Below, one piece after another: positions 41,163 through 50,201 of a stretch of 64,000 nt of DNA. Positions within the stretch are counted from its first letter, which is position 1. Each line of letters opens with the position of its first letter. The translations under genes were made by a program, and so were the position numbers. The stretch is from Pseudomonas nitroreducens TX1. Lineage in GTDB: Bacteria; Pseudomonadota; Gammaproteobacteria; Pseudomonadales; Pseudomonadaceae. The DNA lies in assembly GCF_000313755.1 (NCBI RefSeq), contig NZ_AMZB01000098.1, forward strand, positions 20,429 through 84,428, written 5' to 3'. The notes under the pieces are model-generated. The model made no database searches and was not told the DNA's origin. It worked only from the letters and a program-made list of their open reading frames with translations.

Positions 41163-41429
41163 ATGAAGCTTGCCTCTGTCGTGTCGGCTGTCATCTCCAG
41201 CCTCGCCCCGATGGCTTTTGCCCAGGACGCAATCAAGAACCCCGGCGCCGACCTGCCGGCCACCGAATACCACTACGGCATGGCCCTGGACGTCGACAAG
41301 GTCCTGCACCGCACCGACAACTCCGGCAAGGTCGGCATCGTGCCGGCTTACATGGTCTACCAGGATCACAACGGCGAGACCCACAAGGTCCGCTTCCTCG
41401 AATGGGGCGGCAGCACCAGCCAGGGCTGA
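41163..41429 (+). CDS. DUF2790 family secreted protein, cysteine-free paralogue
   Basis: 88-residue protein with signal peptide MKLASVVSAVISSLAPMAFA and a DUF2790 domain (YHYGMALDVDKVLHRTDNS, GIVPAYMVYQDHNGETHKVRF). A GAGGAAATACAG precedes the ATG. Relative to the paralogue at 8.6 kb, both mature cysteines are gone (NACGIV becomes GKVGIV, NGCSGG becomes GSTSQG), so the presumed disulfide is absent. Function unknown; periplasmic location inferred. Confidence 0.85.
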   Translation: MKLASVVSAVISSLAPMAFAQDAIKNPGADLPATEYHYGMALDVDKVLHRTDNSGKVGIVPAYMVYQDHNGETHKVRFLEWGGSTSQG

Positions 41430-41508
41430 ACCGCGAAGCACATCGTCCTCCAGCCGTCTTGGCCAACCCCGCGAGCCAGTGGTGGCGGTTGGAGGGCGAT
41501 CCTAGAAA

Positions 41509-41537
41509 GAAAAGGCGCGCCCATTGGCGCGCCTTTT
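41509..41537. terminator. Bidirectional terminator after kup
   Basis: Stem GGCGCGCC (41514-41521) and GGCGCGCC (41526-41533), a self-complementary octamer repeated, with A-rich left flank and T4 right flank. It lies between the DUF2790 gene and the convergent kup gene. Confidence 0.9.
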
Positions 41538-41551
41538 CATGCAACGGAAAC

Positions 41552-43456
41552 TCAGATCTCCACCTGTGTTCCCAGTTCGATCACCCGGTTCAACGGCAGG
41601 TTGAAGTAGCGCAGGTTGCCGTTGGCATTCTTCAGCAGGAAAGCGAACAGCGCCTCGCGCCAGCGCGCCATGCCGATCAGCTTGGACGGGATCACCGTCT
41701 CGCGGCTGAGGAAATAGGTGGTGCGCATCGGGCTGAAATCCAGCTCATTGAGGTGGCACAGCTTGAGCGCCTGCGGGATGTCCGGGTCCTCCATGAAGCC
41801 GAAGTGAAGCACCACGCGGAAGAAGCCCTCGCCGTAGGCATCCACCTCGAAGCGGCGGTCCGGCGCCACACGCGGACTGTCTTCGTTGACCACGGTAAGC
41901 AGCACCACCTGCTCATGCAGCACCTGGTTGTGCAGCAGGTTATGTAACAGCGCATGGGGCACGGCGTCGGTGCGGGCGGTGAGGAACACGGCAGTGCCCT
42001 GCACGCGGTGCGGCGGCTGCGAGCGAATGCTGGAGATGAACAGCGGCAACGGGAGCGAGCCCTCGTCCAGGCGATCCACCAGCAGTTGGCGGCCACGCTT
42101 CCAGGTGGTCATCAGGATGAACAGGCCGATGCCGGCGATCACCGGGAAGGCACCACCCTGGACGACCTTGGGCAGGTTCGCAGCGAAGAACAGGCTGTCC
42201 ACCAGCAGCATCATCAGGAAGAACGGAATGGCCAGCCACAGCGGCCACTTCCACAGCAGCCAGACCACCACCCCCATCAGCAGGGTCGTCATCAGCATGG
42301 TCCCGGTCACCGCAACGCCGTAGGCCGAGGCCAGGGCGGCGGAGGATTCGAAGCCCAGCACCAGCAGGACCACGCCGACCATCAGCGCCCAGTTCACCAT
42401 GCCGATGTAGATCTGCCCCTGTTCGTGGCTGGAGGTGTGCTGGATCACCATGCGCGGCACGAAGCCGAGCTGGATGGCCTGGCGGGTCAGCGAGAACGCA
42501 CCGGATATTACCGCCTGCGAGGCAATCACCGTGGCCGCGGTGGACAGCGCCACCATCGGCACCAGCGCCCAGCCCGGCGCGGTGAGGTAGAAGGGGTTAC
42601 GCGCAGCTTCCGGGTTGACCAGGATGGTTGCGCCCTGGCCGAAGTAGTTCAGCACCAGCGCCGGCAGCACCAGGGCGAACCAGGCGCGGGCGATGGGCTT
42701 GCGGCCGAAGTGCCCCATGTCCGCGTACAGCGCTTCGGCACCGGTCAGCGCCAGCACAGTGGCGCCGAGAATGGCCACACCGATACCGGGATGGGACACG
42801 AAGAAGTTGAACGCCCAGCCCGGGTTCATCGCCCTCAACACTTCCGGCTGCTGCGACACGCCATAGGCGCCCAGCGCCGCCAGCGCCACGAACCAGGCCA
42901 CCATCACAGGGCCGAAGAGAATGCCGATGCGCGCGGTGCCGTGCTTCTGGATCAGGAACAGGCCGACCAGCACGATCAGCGACAGCGGCACCACCCAGCG
43001 CTCCAGACCGTCGAAGGCGATTTCCAGGCCCTCGATGGCCGAAAGCACCGAGATCGCCGGAGTGATCATGCTGTCGCCATAGAAGAGCGCTGCACCGATC
43101 AGGCCGGCGATCACCACCATCGCCTGCAACCGGTGCTTCCCGGCGGCGGCGCGACGGGCCAGCGCCGACAACGCCATCACGCCGCCCTCGCCCTGGTTGT
43201 CGGCGCGCAGGACGAAGATCACGTACTTGATCGACACCACCCAGATCAGCGACCAGAAGATCAGCGAAAGCACCCCGAGCACGCCGTCGTGGTTGGCCTG
43301 TACGCCATACCCGCCGATGAAGACTTCCTTGAGGGTGTACAGCGGGCTGGTGCCGATATCGCCGTAGCAGACGCCCACGGCGCCGACCATCAGGCCGATC
43401 GCGGAGCTCGAATGGGGCTGCTCATGCTCTACGGTGCCGGCGCTTGCATCGGACAT
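41552..43456 (-). CDS. kup: Low-affinity potassium transporter Kup
   Basis: 634-residue KUP/HAK/KT-family potassium-proton symporter of the inner membrane. About twelve helices occupy residues 20-440; the signature [20 protein letters not shown] is near the N-terminus and [17 protein letters not shown] follows in the second loop. The remaining 190 residues form the cytosolic tail. ATG 43456 ([13 protein letters not shown]) has AGGAA nine bases upstream; the longer ORF is rejected. The gene is divergent from rimO. Confidence 0.96.
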   Translation of the reverse strand: MSDASAGTVEHEQPHSSSAIGLMVGAVGVCYGDIGTSPLYTLKEVFIGGYGVQANHDGVLGVLSLIFWSLIWVVSIKYVIFVLRADNQGEGGVMALSALARRAAAGKHRLQAMVVIAGLIGAALFYGDSMITPAISVLSAIEGLEIAFDGLERWVVPLSLIVLVGLFLIQKHGTARIGILFGPVMVAWFVALAALGAYGVSQQPEVLRAMNPGWAFNFFVSHPGIGVAILGATVLALTGAEALYADMGHFGRKPIARAWFALVLPALVLNYFGQGATILVNPEAARNPFYLTAPGWALVPMVALSTAATVIASQAVISGAFSLTRQAIQLGFVPRMVIQHTSSHEQGQIYIGMVNWALMVGVVLLVLGFESSAALASAYGVAVTGTMLMTTLLMGVVVWLLWKWPLWLAIPFFLMMLLVDSLFFAANLPKVVQGGAFPVIAGIGLFILMTTWKRGRQLLVDRLDEGSLPLPLFISSIRSQPPHRVQGTAVFLTARTDAVPHALLHNLLHNQVLHEQVVLLTVVNEDSPRVAPDRRFEVDAYGEGFFRVVLHFGFMEDPDIPQALKLCHLNELDFSPMRTTYFLSRETVIPSKLIGMARWREALFAFLLKNANGNLRYFNLPLNRVIELGTQVEI

Positions 43457-43700
43457 GTAACAAAATTCCTCAAAAAAATTCGGCGCATCCTGCTCCGACC
43501 CTTTCGTCGATGCAAGAGCCGGGTATGTAGGTTCTGAATGACTATAGAGCCTGTTGCCCGGAATTACCGGGCGGACGGGGCTGTCCGGCGACCTGCGACA
43601 GCTTGTCCCAGAGAGGCTGGTCAAGTGCGCGGGACGCCGCTAGAATTGCGCACTTTTTGATCAGAGGCGCCGCCAGCGCGCCCTTCGAGGTTAGCCGCAC

Positions 43701-45023
43701 ATGTCCACCGCCACACCCAAAGTCGGATTCGTCTCGCTCGGATGCCCGAAAGCGACCGTCGACTCCGAACGCATCCTCACCCAGCTGCGCATGGAAGGGT
43801 ACGAAATCGTTCCCACCTACCAGGACGCAGACGTGGTGGTGGTGAACACCTGCGGCTTCATCGACAGCGCCAAGGCCGAATCCCTGGACGCCATCGGCGA
43901 AGCCATCGCCGAGAACGGCAAGGTGATCGTCACCGGCTGCATGGGCGTCGCCGAAGACAGCATCCGTGACGTGCACCCCAGCGTGCTGGCCGTCACCGGC
44001 CCGCAGCAGTACGAGCAGGTGGTCAATGCTGTCCACGAAGTGATCCCGCCCAAGGCCGAGCACAACCCGCTGATCGACCTGGTACCGCCGCAAGGCATCA
44101 AGCTGACCCCGCGCCACTACGCCTACCTGAAGATTTCCGAAGGCTGCAACCACAGCTGCAGCTTCTGCATCATCCCGTCCATGCGCGGCAAGCTGGTCAG
44201 CCGCCCGGTGGGCGATGTGCTCAGCGAGGCCCAGCGCCTGGTGAAGGCCGGCGTGAAGGAACTGCTGGTCATCTCCCAGGACACCAGCGCCTACGGCGTG
44301 GACCTGAAATACAAGCTGGACTTCTGGGACGGCCAGCCGGTGAAGACCCGCATGCTGGAACTGTGCGAGGCGCTCTCCTCCATGGGCGTGTGGGTGCGCC
44401 TGCACTACGTCTACCCGTACCCCAACGTCGACGACGTGATCCCGCTGATGGCCGAGGGCAAGCTGCTGCCTTACCTGGACATCCCCTTCCAGCACGCCAG
44501 CCCGAAAGTGCTGAAGTCCATGAAGCGCCCTGCCTTCGAGGACAAGACCCTGGCGCGCATCAAGAAGTGGCGCGAGATCTGCCCCGAGCTGACCATCCGC
44601 TCCACCTTCATCGTCGGCTTCCCCGGCGAGACCGAGGAAGACTTCCAGTACCTGCTCGACTGGCTCACCGAAGCCCAGCTCGACCGCGTCGGCTGCTTCC
44701 AGTACTCCCCGGTGGAAGGCGCGCCGGCCAACGACCTGGGCCTGGACGTGGTGCCGGACGATGTGAAGCAGGACCGCTGGGAACGCTTCATGGCGCACCA
44801 GCAGGCGATCTCCGCCGCACGCCTGCAGCTGAAGATCGGCAAGGAAATCGACGTGCTGATCGACGAAGTGGATGACGAAGGCGCGGTCGGCCGCTCCTAC
44901 GCCGACGCCCCGGAAATCGACGGCGCCGTGTACGTCGACAGCTTCGACGTGAAGCCGGGCGGCCAGGTGCGCGTGCGCATCACCGACGCCGACGAGTACG
45001 ACCTCTGGGCCGAACTGGTCTGA
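43701..45023 (+). CDS. rimO: Ribosomal protein S12 methylthiotransferase
   Basis: 440-residue radical-SAM enzyme that methylthiolates Asp88 of S12. The N-terminal MTTase domain has its cluster cysteines in [23 protein letters not shown] and VTGCMGVAE; the radical-SAM motif CNHSCSFC (CxxxCxxC) is near residue 150; a TRAM domain ([23 protein letters not shown]) ends the protein, the RimO rather than MiaB pattern. A terminator follows immediately. Confidence 0.97.
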   Translation: MSTATPKVGFVSLGCPKATVDSERILTQLRMEGYEIVPTYQDADVVVVNTCGFIDSAKAESLDAIGEAIAENGKVIVTGCMGVAEDSIRDVHPSVLAVTGPQQYEQVVNAVHEVIPPKAEHNPLIDLVPPQGIKLTPRHYAYLKISEGCNHSCSFCIIPSMRGKLVSRPVGDVLSEAQRLVKAGVKELLVISQDTSAYGVDLKYKLDFWDGQPVKTRMLELCEALSSMGVWVRLHYVYPYPNVDDVIPLMAEGKLLPYLDIPFQHASPKVLKSMKRPAFEDKTLARIKKWREICPELTIRSTFIVGFPGETEEDFQYLLDWLTEAQLDRVGCFQYSPVEGAPANDLGLDVVPDDVKQDRWERFMAHQQAISAARLQLKIGKEIDVLIDEVDDEGAVGRSYADAPEIDGAVYVDSFDVKPGGQVRVRITDADEYDLWAELV

Positions 45024-45028
45024 TCCGC

Positions 45029-45054
45029 AAGAGCCCCGCCGATGCGGGGCTCTT
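45029..45054 (+). terminator. rimO terminator
   Basis: Stem AAGAGCCCCGC / GCGGGGCTCTT with a CGAT loop, six bases after the rimO stop. Confidence 0.9.
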
Positions 45055-45072
45055 CATTTGGATGGAAAGCAC

Positions 45073-45534
45073 ATGACCAACAACGACGTACTGCGCAGCC
45101 TGCGCTACCTGCTGGACATCCGCGACGCCCAGGTGGCCGAGATCACCGCGCTGGCCGGCTTCAATGTCAGCGCCGAGGAAATCGGCGCCTACCTCGCCCG
45201 CGACGACGAGCCGGACTTCAAGCCGTGCAGCGACCGCGTGCTGGCGCACTTCCTCGACGGCCTGATCGTGCATCGCCGGGGCCGCGACGAATCGCGCCCG
45301 CTGCCGCCGGTGGAACTGCCGCTGACCAACAACATCACCCTGAAGAAGCTGCGCGTCGCCTTCGAACTGCGCGACGACGACATCCTCGCCATCCTCGACA
45401 GCGTCGGCTTCATCGTCACCAAGACCGAACTGGGCGCGCTGTTCCGCAAGCCCGGCCACAACAACTACCGGCCCTGCGGCGACCAGCTGCTGCGCAATTT
45501 CCTCAAGGGTCTGACCCAGCGCCAGCAGCGCTGA
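45073..45534 (+). CDS. DUF1456 family protein (YehS-like)
   Basis: 153-residue cytoplasmic protein made of two tandem copies of the DUF1456 unit: NNDVLRSLRYLLDIRDAQV ... KPCSDRVLAHFLDGL and NNITLKKLRVAFELRDDDI ... RPCGDQLLRNFLKGL. This is the arrangement of E. coli YehS. Start ATG 45073 (MTNNDVLRSL) is preferred to 45058, with GGAAAG upstream. The function of the family is not established. Confidence 0.9.
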   Translation: MTNNDVLRSLRYLLDIRDAQVAEITALAGFNVSAEEIGAYLARDDEPDFKPCSDRVLAHFLDGLIVHRRGRDESRPLPPVELPLTNNITLKKLRVAFELRDDDILAILDSVGFIVTKTELGALFRKPGHNNYRPCGDQLLRNFLKGLTQRQQR

Positions 45535-45541
45535 GACCGTC

Positions 45542-45910
45542 GTGCTTTACCGCCTGGCCGCCGACGCCGTCGTCCTGCTGCACCTGGGGTTCATCCTCTT
45601 CGTGCTGCTTGGCGGCGTTCTGCTGCTGCGCTGGCCGCGCCTGGCCTGGCTGCACGTGCCAGCAGCGGCCTGGGGCATGGCGGTGGAGTTCCTCCACCTC
45701 TACTGCCCGCTCACCCCGCTGGAAAACCACTTCCGCGCCCTGGCCGGCGACCACGGCTATGACGGCGGCTTCATCGAGCACTACCTGATCCCGCTGATCT
45801 ACCCAGCCGGCCTGACCGAGGCGACCCAGGTCGTCCTCGGCCTCGTGGTGGTAGCGGTCAATCTGCCGCCGTACCTGCTTCTGCTGCACCGGGCGTTGCG
45901 TTCGCGCTGA
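45542..45910 (+). CDS. DUF2784 family membrane protein
   Basis: 122-residue inner-membrane protein with three to four helices, recognised from the DUF2784 pattern (LHLGFILFVLLGGVLLLRWP, then VEFLHLYCPLTPLENHFR and GGFIEHYLIPLIYP). A GTG start lies seven bases after the DUF1456 stop. Its 3' end overlaps the end of the convergent glycosyltransferase gene by 53 bases. Function unknown. Confidence 0.85.
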   Translation: MLYRLAADAVVLLHLGFILFVLLGGVLLLRWPRLAWLHVPAAAWGMAVEFLHLYCPLTPLENHFRALAGDHGYDGGFIEHYLIPLIYPAGLTEATQVVLGLVVVAVNLPPYLLLLHRALRSR

Positions 45911-47441
45911 GCGGCTTGCCTACGGGCAAGTAGGCCAGGCTCGCCTCCTGATTCTTCGAGTGCCCCAGGCGCTGGCCATTGTTGGGCTTCGACTCGATCA
46001 GCCGGTGATCCGCCGTCAGCCAGTTCAGCGGCTGCTCTGCTTGGTGCGTGACCTGGGAAAGGATCAGGGTACGCGCCGGGTCCCATTCCTCACCGGTACT
46101 CTGGCGCAGCCAGGCAAACAGCGCGGCGCTGTCGCCCTGTGGGTAACCGGAGTGGACATAGAGGAACGGATGCGCCTGCCGTTCGCCGTGCTGCTCCAGG
46201 TACATCGGCAGACGCGCATCATCATCCCCGAGGATCAATACCCGCCACTGCGACCAGGGCGCGGTCTGCTCCGCTGCGGCGCGCACCTCTTTGGCGAAGA
46301 CGGGAATCCCGCCGCCACCATTGCTCCACGGATAAGCGATGCCCACCACCAGCAGCATCAACACCGCCCCCGCTCCCACCGCCCGCGGCCAGGCGCGTCC
46401 CAGCCCTGCGAGCCCACGCTCATGTCGGGATTCGACCACCCACCAGGCCGCCAGCAACTGGGCAAACGGCACCAGTGGCAACACGTAATAGCTGCGCCGG
46501 CCACCGCTGGCGGTGAAGAACGCGAACAGCAGCACCAGCGCCCAGACCAGCCAGCGCGCATTGGGCTCCAATTGCTTCCAGCGGCGCACCGCGAACCACA
46601 GGCCAAGCACCCACAGCGGTGCCCAGGGCAACGTGTAGGCCGGCAGGTACAGCAAATAGGTATAGATCGGCCCCTCATGGTCGAAGGGCTGGAAGAAGCG
46701 CACCACGTTTTCGCGGAACACCAGCGCCAGGCCGCTCTCGCCATAGCTGGGCTGGCCGTAGAAGTGCGACAGCACGAAGGGAATCGCGTACACGCCGCCG
46801 GCCACCACCAGCGCCGCCACCCATCGCAGGTTCAAGTGCCGGCGCCAGCGCCCCTCGCCGAGCAGGTGCGGCAGAAGCACCAGCCCCGGCAGGACGAAAC
46901 CGATCAACCCCTTGCACAGCGAGGTCAGCGACAGGATCACAAAGAACCCCAGGTAGCCGGAAAATCGCGTGTCATCCGGGTCACGCCAGTACCAGGCCAG
47001 CGCCGACAGTACGCCGAACACCGTGAGCATGTCCGCCGTCGCCACCCGCGCCCAGAACAGGAAGTAGAAGGTGGTCGCCAGCAACCAGCCGGCCAGCACT
47101 CCGGTGCCCTTGCGCAGCAGGCGCTCGCCCAGCCACCAGGTCAGCCAGACGCTGCCCAGCCCGGCCAGCACGGTGCTCAGGCGCAGCGTCCAGTGATTCA
47201 GGCCGAACAGACTGGCCGGCGCGGTGATCAGCCAGTAGGACAGCAGTGGCTTGTCGTAGTACGGCTCGCCACGCAGATAGGGATCGAAGTAGTCGCCCGA
47301 CTGCAGCATCTGCAACGAAATATCTGCCCAGCGCACCTCCGGCCCCCAGACCTCGCGCGCCCACAGCCCGCACAGCAAAAGCAACGCCGTGGCGCCGAGC
47401 AGCAGCGCCAACGCCTTCCGATCACGACTCCAGTCCTGCAT
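45858..47441 (-). CDS. GT39-family glycosyltransferase (ArnT-like)
   Basis: 527-residue polytopic membrane enzyme of the dolichyl/undecaprenyl-phosphate sugar-dependent family that includes ArnT. The first periplasmic loop has the family signature WGPEVRWADISLQMLQSGDY with acidic residues and the downstream YYDKPLLSYWLI; ten or more helices follow, and the C-terminal 150 residues form a soluble domain. ATG 47441 with GAGG upstream is preferred to 47477. There are no arn genes nearby, so the acceptor (lipid A, a protein or another glycan) cannot be assigned. Confidence 0.86.
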   Translation of the reverse strand: MQDWSRDRKALALLLGATALLLLCGLWAREVWGPEVRWADISLQMLQSGDYFDPYLRGEPYYDKPLLSYWLITAPASLFGLNHWTLRLSTVLAGLGSVWLTWWLGERLLRKGTGVLAGWLLATTFYFLFWARVATADMLTVFGVLSALAWYWRDPDDTRFSGYLGFFVILSLTSLCKGLIGFVLPGLVLLPHLLGEGRWRRHLNLRWVAALVVAGGVYAIPFVLSHFYGQPSYGESGLALVFRENVVRFFQPFDHEGPIYTYLLYLPAYTLPWAPLWVLGLWFAVRRWKQLEPNARWLVWALVLLFAFFTASGGRRSYYVLPLVPFAQLLAAWWVVESRHERGLAGLGRAWPRAVGAGAVLMLLVVGIAYPWSNGGGGIPVFAKEVRAAAEQTAPWSQWRVLILGDDDARLPMYLEQHGERQAHPFLYVHSGYPQGDSAALFAWLRQSTGEEWDPARTLILSQVTHQAEQPLNWLTADHRLIESKPNNGQRLGHSKNQEASLAYLPVGKPLSANATPGAAEAGTAAD

Positions 47442-47613
47442 CACCTGCCCTCGGCTGACCCAATGTGCGCGGGACACTAGGGGAACTCCGGTTATGCGAA
47501 GGTTAAGGAACTGCCGGAATTTCGTAATACGCCTTCATTTGCCAACTCGATAGTGCTCGGAGCGCCACGGCGATGTCGCTAGGGTGAGGCGAAAACCCAG
47601 CCAGGAGAGGCTC

Positions 47614-48387
47614 ATGCATCCGTACTTTTCCCTCGCAGGCAAGACCGCGCTGGTCACCGGCGGCACCCGTGGCATCGGCCGGATGATCGCCCAGGGCCTG
47701 CTCGAAGCCGGCGCGAAAGTCATCATCTGTGCCCGCGATGGCGCTGCCTGTGCCGACACCGCCGCCGAACTGTCGCAGTACGGCGAATGCATCGGCCTGC
47801 CGGCCAACCTCGCCACCGAGGAAGGCGCCCGCGTGCTGGCCGCCGACCTCGCCGAACGCCTGGACCACCTCGACATTCTGGTGAACAACGCCGGCACCAC
47901 CTGGGGTGCACCGCTGGAAAGCTACCCGGCCTCGGGCTGGGAGAAAGTCATGCAGCTCAACGTCACGGCCGTGTTCAGCTGCATCCAGCAATTGTTGCCG
48001 CTGCTGAAGAAGGCCGGCAGCGCGCACAGCCCGGCGCGGGTGATCAACATCGGCTCGGTGGCCGGCGTCACCTCCCACGGCGAGAACGCCTACGCCTATG
48101 GCCCGAGCAAAGCCGCGCTGCACCAGCTGTCACGCATGCTCGCCCGCGAACTGGTCAAGGACCACATCAACGTCAACGTCATCGCCCCCGGCCGCTTCCC
48201 CAGCAAGATGACCCGCCACATCGCCAACGACGAACAGGCCATGGCCGAGGACACCGCCGTCATCCCCATGGGCCGCTGGGGGCGCGAGGAAGAGATGTCC
48301 GCCCTGGCGATCAGCCTGGCGAGCACCGCCGGCGCCTACATGACCGGCAACATCATCCCCATCGACGGCGGCTTCCACCTCGGCTGA
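47614..48387 (+). CDS. rhlG: RhlG-type beta-ketoacyl reductase (SDR)
   Basis: 257-residue NADPH-dependent short-chain reductase. The sequence opens HPYFSLAGKTALVTGGTRGIGRMIAQGLLEAG and keeps NNAGTTWGAPLESYP, the Ser in INIGSVAGV and YxxxK in YAYGPSKAALHQLSRML; the C-terminus MTGNIIPIDGGFHLG is characteristic of P. aeruginosa RhlG. RhlG was linked to rhamnolipid or polyhydroxyalkanoate precursor formation, though its role there is disputed. No rhlAB is visible here. ATG 47614 has AGGAGAGG just upstream, so the longer ORF is rejected. Confidence 0.9.
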   Translation: MHPYFSLAGKTALVTGGTRGIGRMIAQGLLEAGAKVIICARDGAACADTAAELSQYGECIGLPANLATEEGARVLAADLAERLDHLDILVNNAGTTWGAPLESYPASGWEKVMQLNVTAVFSCIQQLLPLLKKAGSAHSPARVINIGSVAGVTSHGENAYAYGPSKAALHQLSRMLARELVKDHINVNVIAPGRFPSKMTRHIANDEQAMAEDTAVIPMGRWGREEEMSALAISLASTAGAYMTGNIIPIDGGFHLG

Positions 48388-48444
48388 GCCCCGCTATCAG
48401 GGGAATCGGGTACCATGGCGGCCCTTGCAACAGCCCGTGCCGCC

Positions 48445-49143
48445 ATGTCCCACCTTATCTCGCCGATCGGTTACGTTCGCTCCTGCTTCAAGGAGAAGTT
48501 CGCCATTCCGCGCCAGCCGCAGCTGGCCCCGGCCGCGACCGGCGTGCTGGAGTTGCTGCCGCCGTTCGACACGGGCGATGCAGTGGCGGGCCTGGAGCAG
48601 GTCAGCCACGTCTGGCTGATCTTCCTCTTCCACCAGGCGCTGGAAGACAAGCCGCGACTGAAGGTGCGTCCGCCGCGCCTGGGCGGCAACCAGTCGATGG
48701 GCGTGTTCGCCACGCGCGCCACCCACCGGCCGAACGGCCTCGGCCAATCCGTGGTGAAGCTGGAGAGGGTCGAGGCCGGTCGCCTCTGGCTGTCCGGCAT
48801 CGACCTGCTGGACGGCACCCCGGTCATCGACATCAAGCCCTACGTGCCCTACGCCGACATCGTGCCGGACGCACGCAATGCCATCGCCGACGCCCCTCCC
48901 GCCCCCATCGCCGTGCACTGGAGCGATGAAGCCCTGCGCCAGGCCCATGAACATGGCTTGCGTCTGGGCCAGCCAGTTCGCGAACTCATCGAGCAATGCC
49001 TCGCCCAGGACCCACGCCCGGCCTACCAGAAGCCGCCGCCCGAGCGCCGCTACGGCGTGCGCCTGTGGGACCTGGACGTGCACTGGCACTACCCTGCAGA
49101 CGACGAAATCCGCGTGCTCGACCTCGCTCGCAGCGAAGGCTGA
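48445..49143 (+). CDS. trmO: tRNA t6A37 N6-methyltransferase (TrmO/TsaA family)
   Basis: 232-residue SAM-dependent enzyme of the UPF0066 family that adds a methyl group to t6A37 of threonine tRNAs. The beta-barrel domain has IGYVRSCFKEKFAIPRQPQL, GLEQVSHVWLIFLFHQ, the conserved FATRATHRPNGLGQSVVKL and VIDIKPYVPYAD; the C-terminal domain ends PERRYGVRLWDLDVHWHY. ATG 48445 begins just before the fold. Confidence 0.93.
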   Translation: MSHLISPIGYVRSCFKEKFAIPRQPQLAPAATGVLELLPPFDTGDAVAGLEQVSHVWLIFLFHQALEDKPRLKVRPPRLGGNQSMGVFATRATHRPNGLGQSVVKLERVEAGRLWLSGIDLLDGTPVIDIKPYVPYADIVPDARNAIADAPPAPIAVHWSDEALRQAHEHGLRLGQPVRELIEQCLAQDPRPAYQKPPPERRYGVRLWDLDVHWHYPADDEIRVLDLARSEG

Positions 49144-49149
49144 AGCGTC

Positions 49150-49452
49150 TCAGCTCACCGGATTGAGGGCGATCACGTCGCTCTCGAAGCATTCCTGCTC
49201 GAGGATCAGCGGCTCCACCAGCGGTCGGCTGTCGCGGAAGTGCGCGGTCTGGGTGTGCGCGTCGTAGGCCGCGTCGTCGCGGTAGATCTCATAGAGATAG
49301 ATCACGTCCGGATCGACGCGGTCCTGGGACACATCGAACACCAGGCAACCCGGCTCGCCGGCCACCGACGCGGCGGCATTGACCTTGATGGCGGCAAGAA
49401 ATTCTTCGGCGGTTCCAGGCTTTACGCGGGTCTTGATGAAGAGACTGTACAC
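49150..49452 (-). CDS. ABM-family (YgiN-like) monooxygenase or dimeric ferredoxin-like protein
   Basis: 100-residue protein of the antibiotic biosynthesis monooxygenase fold: IKTRVKPGTAEEFLAAIKV, EPGCLVFDVSQDRVDPDV, YLYEIYRDDAAYDAHTQTAHF. GTG 49452 is taken as the start, with AAAAGGA eight bases upstream; the long upstream ORF is antisense to the VOC gene. It is divergent from the VOC gene across 60 AT-rich bases containing two perfect palindromes, so the two are probably co-regulated. Enzymes of this size often act on quinones without a cofactor; the substrate here is unknown. Confidence 0.85.
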   Translation of the reverse strand: MYSLFIKTRVKPGTAEEFLAAIKVNAAASVAGEPGCLVFDVSQDRVDPDVIYLYEIYRDDAAYDAHTQTAHFRDSRPLVEPLILEQECFESDVIALNPVS

Positions 49453-49467
49453 AGGGCGATCCTTTTG

Positions 49468-49481
49468 TTTTAAATTTAAAA
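49468..49481. promoter_or_regulatory. AT-only 14-base palindrome TTTTAAATTTAAAA
   Basis: A perfect palindrome in the divergent ABM/VOC promoter region, very unusual in a genome this GC-rich. It may be part of the promoter or a regulator site. Confidence 0.5.
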
Positions 49482-49486
49482 TAAAA

Positions 49487-49496
49487 TTGTATACAA
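49487..49496. promoter_or_regulatory. GntR/FCD-like operator TTGTATACAA
   Basis: A perfect 10-base palindrome whose TGTATACA core resembles operators of FCD-type GntR repressors such as VanR. It lies 16 bases upstream of the VOC start and 34 bases from the ABM start, so it could repress both. No such regulator gene is adjacent. Confidence 0.5.
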
Positions 49497-49512
49497 AAAA
49501 GGAATCCCGTTC

Positions 49513-49926
49513 ATGTCCGATCTCCCTGCCCGCCCCGGCCGCCTCAACGGCCTGCGTCATCTCGCCCTGCTGGTGCCGAACCTGGAAGAGTGCGAACGCT
49601 TCTACGTCGATGTGCTCGGCATGGAAGTCCTCAACCGCGCCAACGAAGACCTGGTCTACCTCACCTGCGGCAACGACAACCTCTCCCTCGGGCGTGGCGT
49701 TGGCGCGGCCAATGGCCTGCAGACCATGGATCACTACGGTTTCATCGTCGACAGCGTGGAGGAGCTGGAAGCCTGGTACCAGTACTTCAAGGCCCGTGGC
49801 GTGACCTTGCTGGATCGCCCCTTCGACCATGGCGACGGCGCGCGCAGTTTCCATCTGCTGGACCCGGCGGGGAACAAGGTGCAGCCGCTGTATCACCCGG
49901 CGGTGTCGGGGCAGCGATTGGTCTGA
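49513..49926 (+). CDS. VOC-superfamily (glyoxalase/extradiol dioxygenase-like) protein
   Basis: 137-residue metalloenzyme-like protein with paired beta-alpha-beta-beta-beta units: GLRHLALLVPNLEECERFYVD (metal-binding His in RHLALLV), DHYGFIVDSVEELEAWYQYF and FHLLDPAGNKVQPLYHP. Length and pattern fit a single VOC domain that acts as a dimer. The AAAAAAGGAATCC upstream gives a good Shine-Dalgarno. Paired divergently with an ABM protein, which suggests joint handling of an aromatic, quinone or electrophile; that is inference. Confidence 0.87.
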   Translation: MSDLPARPGRLNGLRHLALLVPNLEECERFYVDVLGMEVLNRANEDLVYLTCGNDNLSLGRGVGAANGLQTMDHYGFIVDSVEELEAWYQYFKARGVTLLDRPFDHGDGARSFHLLDPAGNKVQPLYHPAVSGQRLV

Positions 49927-49975
49927 CGCCCTTGAAGGAAAAACGGTCTCCCCCCTGACTCCGCGCCTTGGTTTT

Positions 49976-50082
49976 CCCTCTCCCTGAAGGGAGAGGGAGC
50001 CGTCTGTGCCGGCTGACGCTCAGGTTTCACCCTGCTCCAAGCAGTCCCCTCTCCCGCTCGCGGGAGAGGGTTAGGGTGAGGG
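49976..50082. repeat. CCCTCTCCC-type intergenic palindrome element, second copy
   Basis: The palindrome at 49976-49997 is identical over 22 bases to that at 33281-33302. A second, related palindrome with arms CCCCTCTCCCG and GGGAGAGGG spans about 50046-50070 and continues TTAGGGTGAGGGG. It fills the gap between the VOC gene and the end of fpr. Confidence 0.75.
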
Positions 50083-50130
50083 GCCCTCGCTCCTACAAAG
50101 GACCGCAGGTCGGGGCAGAAATCCAGGCAT

Positions 50131-50170
50131 AAAAAACGCCGCGATCCCAAAGGAATCGCGGCGCCCTTTT
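50131..50170 (-). terminator. fpr terminator
   Basis: Stem CGCCGCGATCCC / GGAATCGCGGCG with an AAA loop and one mismatch; on the minus strand it runs into T6. It lies about 30 bases past the fpr stop. Confidence 0.9.
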
Positions 50171-50201
50171 ACCAATCGTCAGACGCTGCTGACTGCTCGG
50201 C

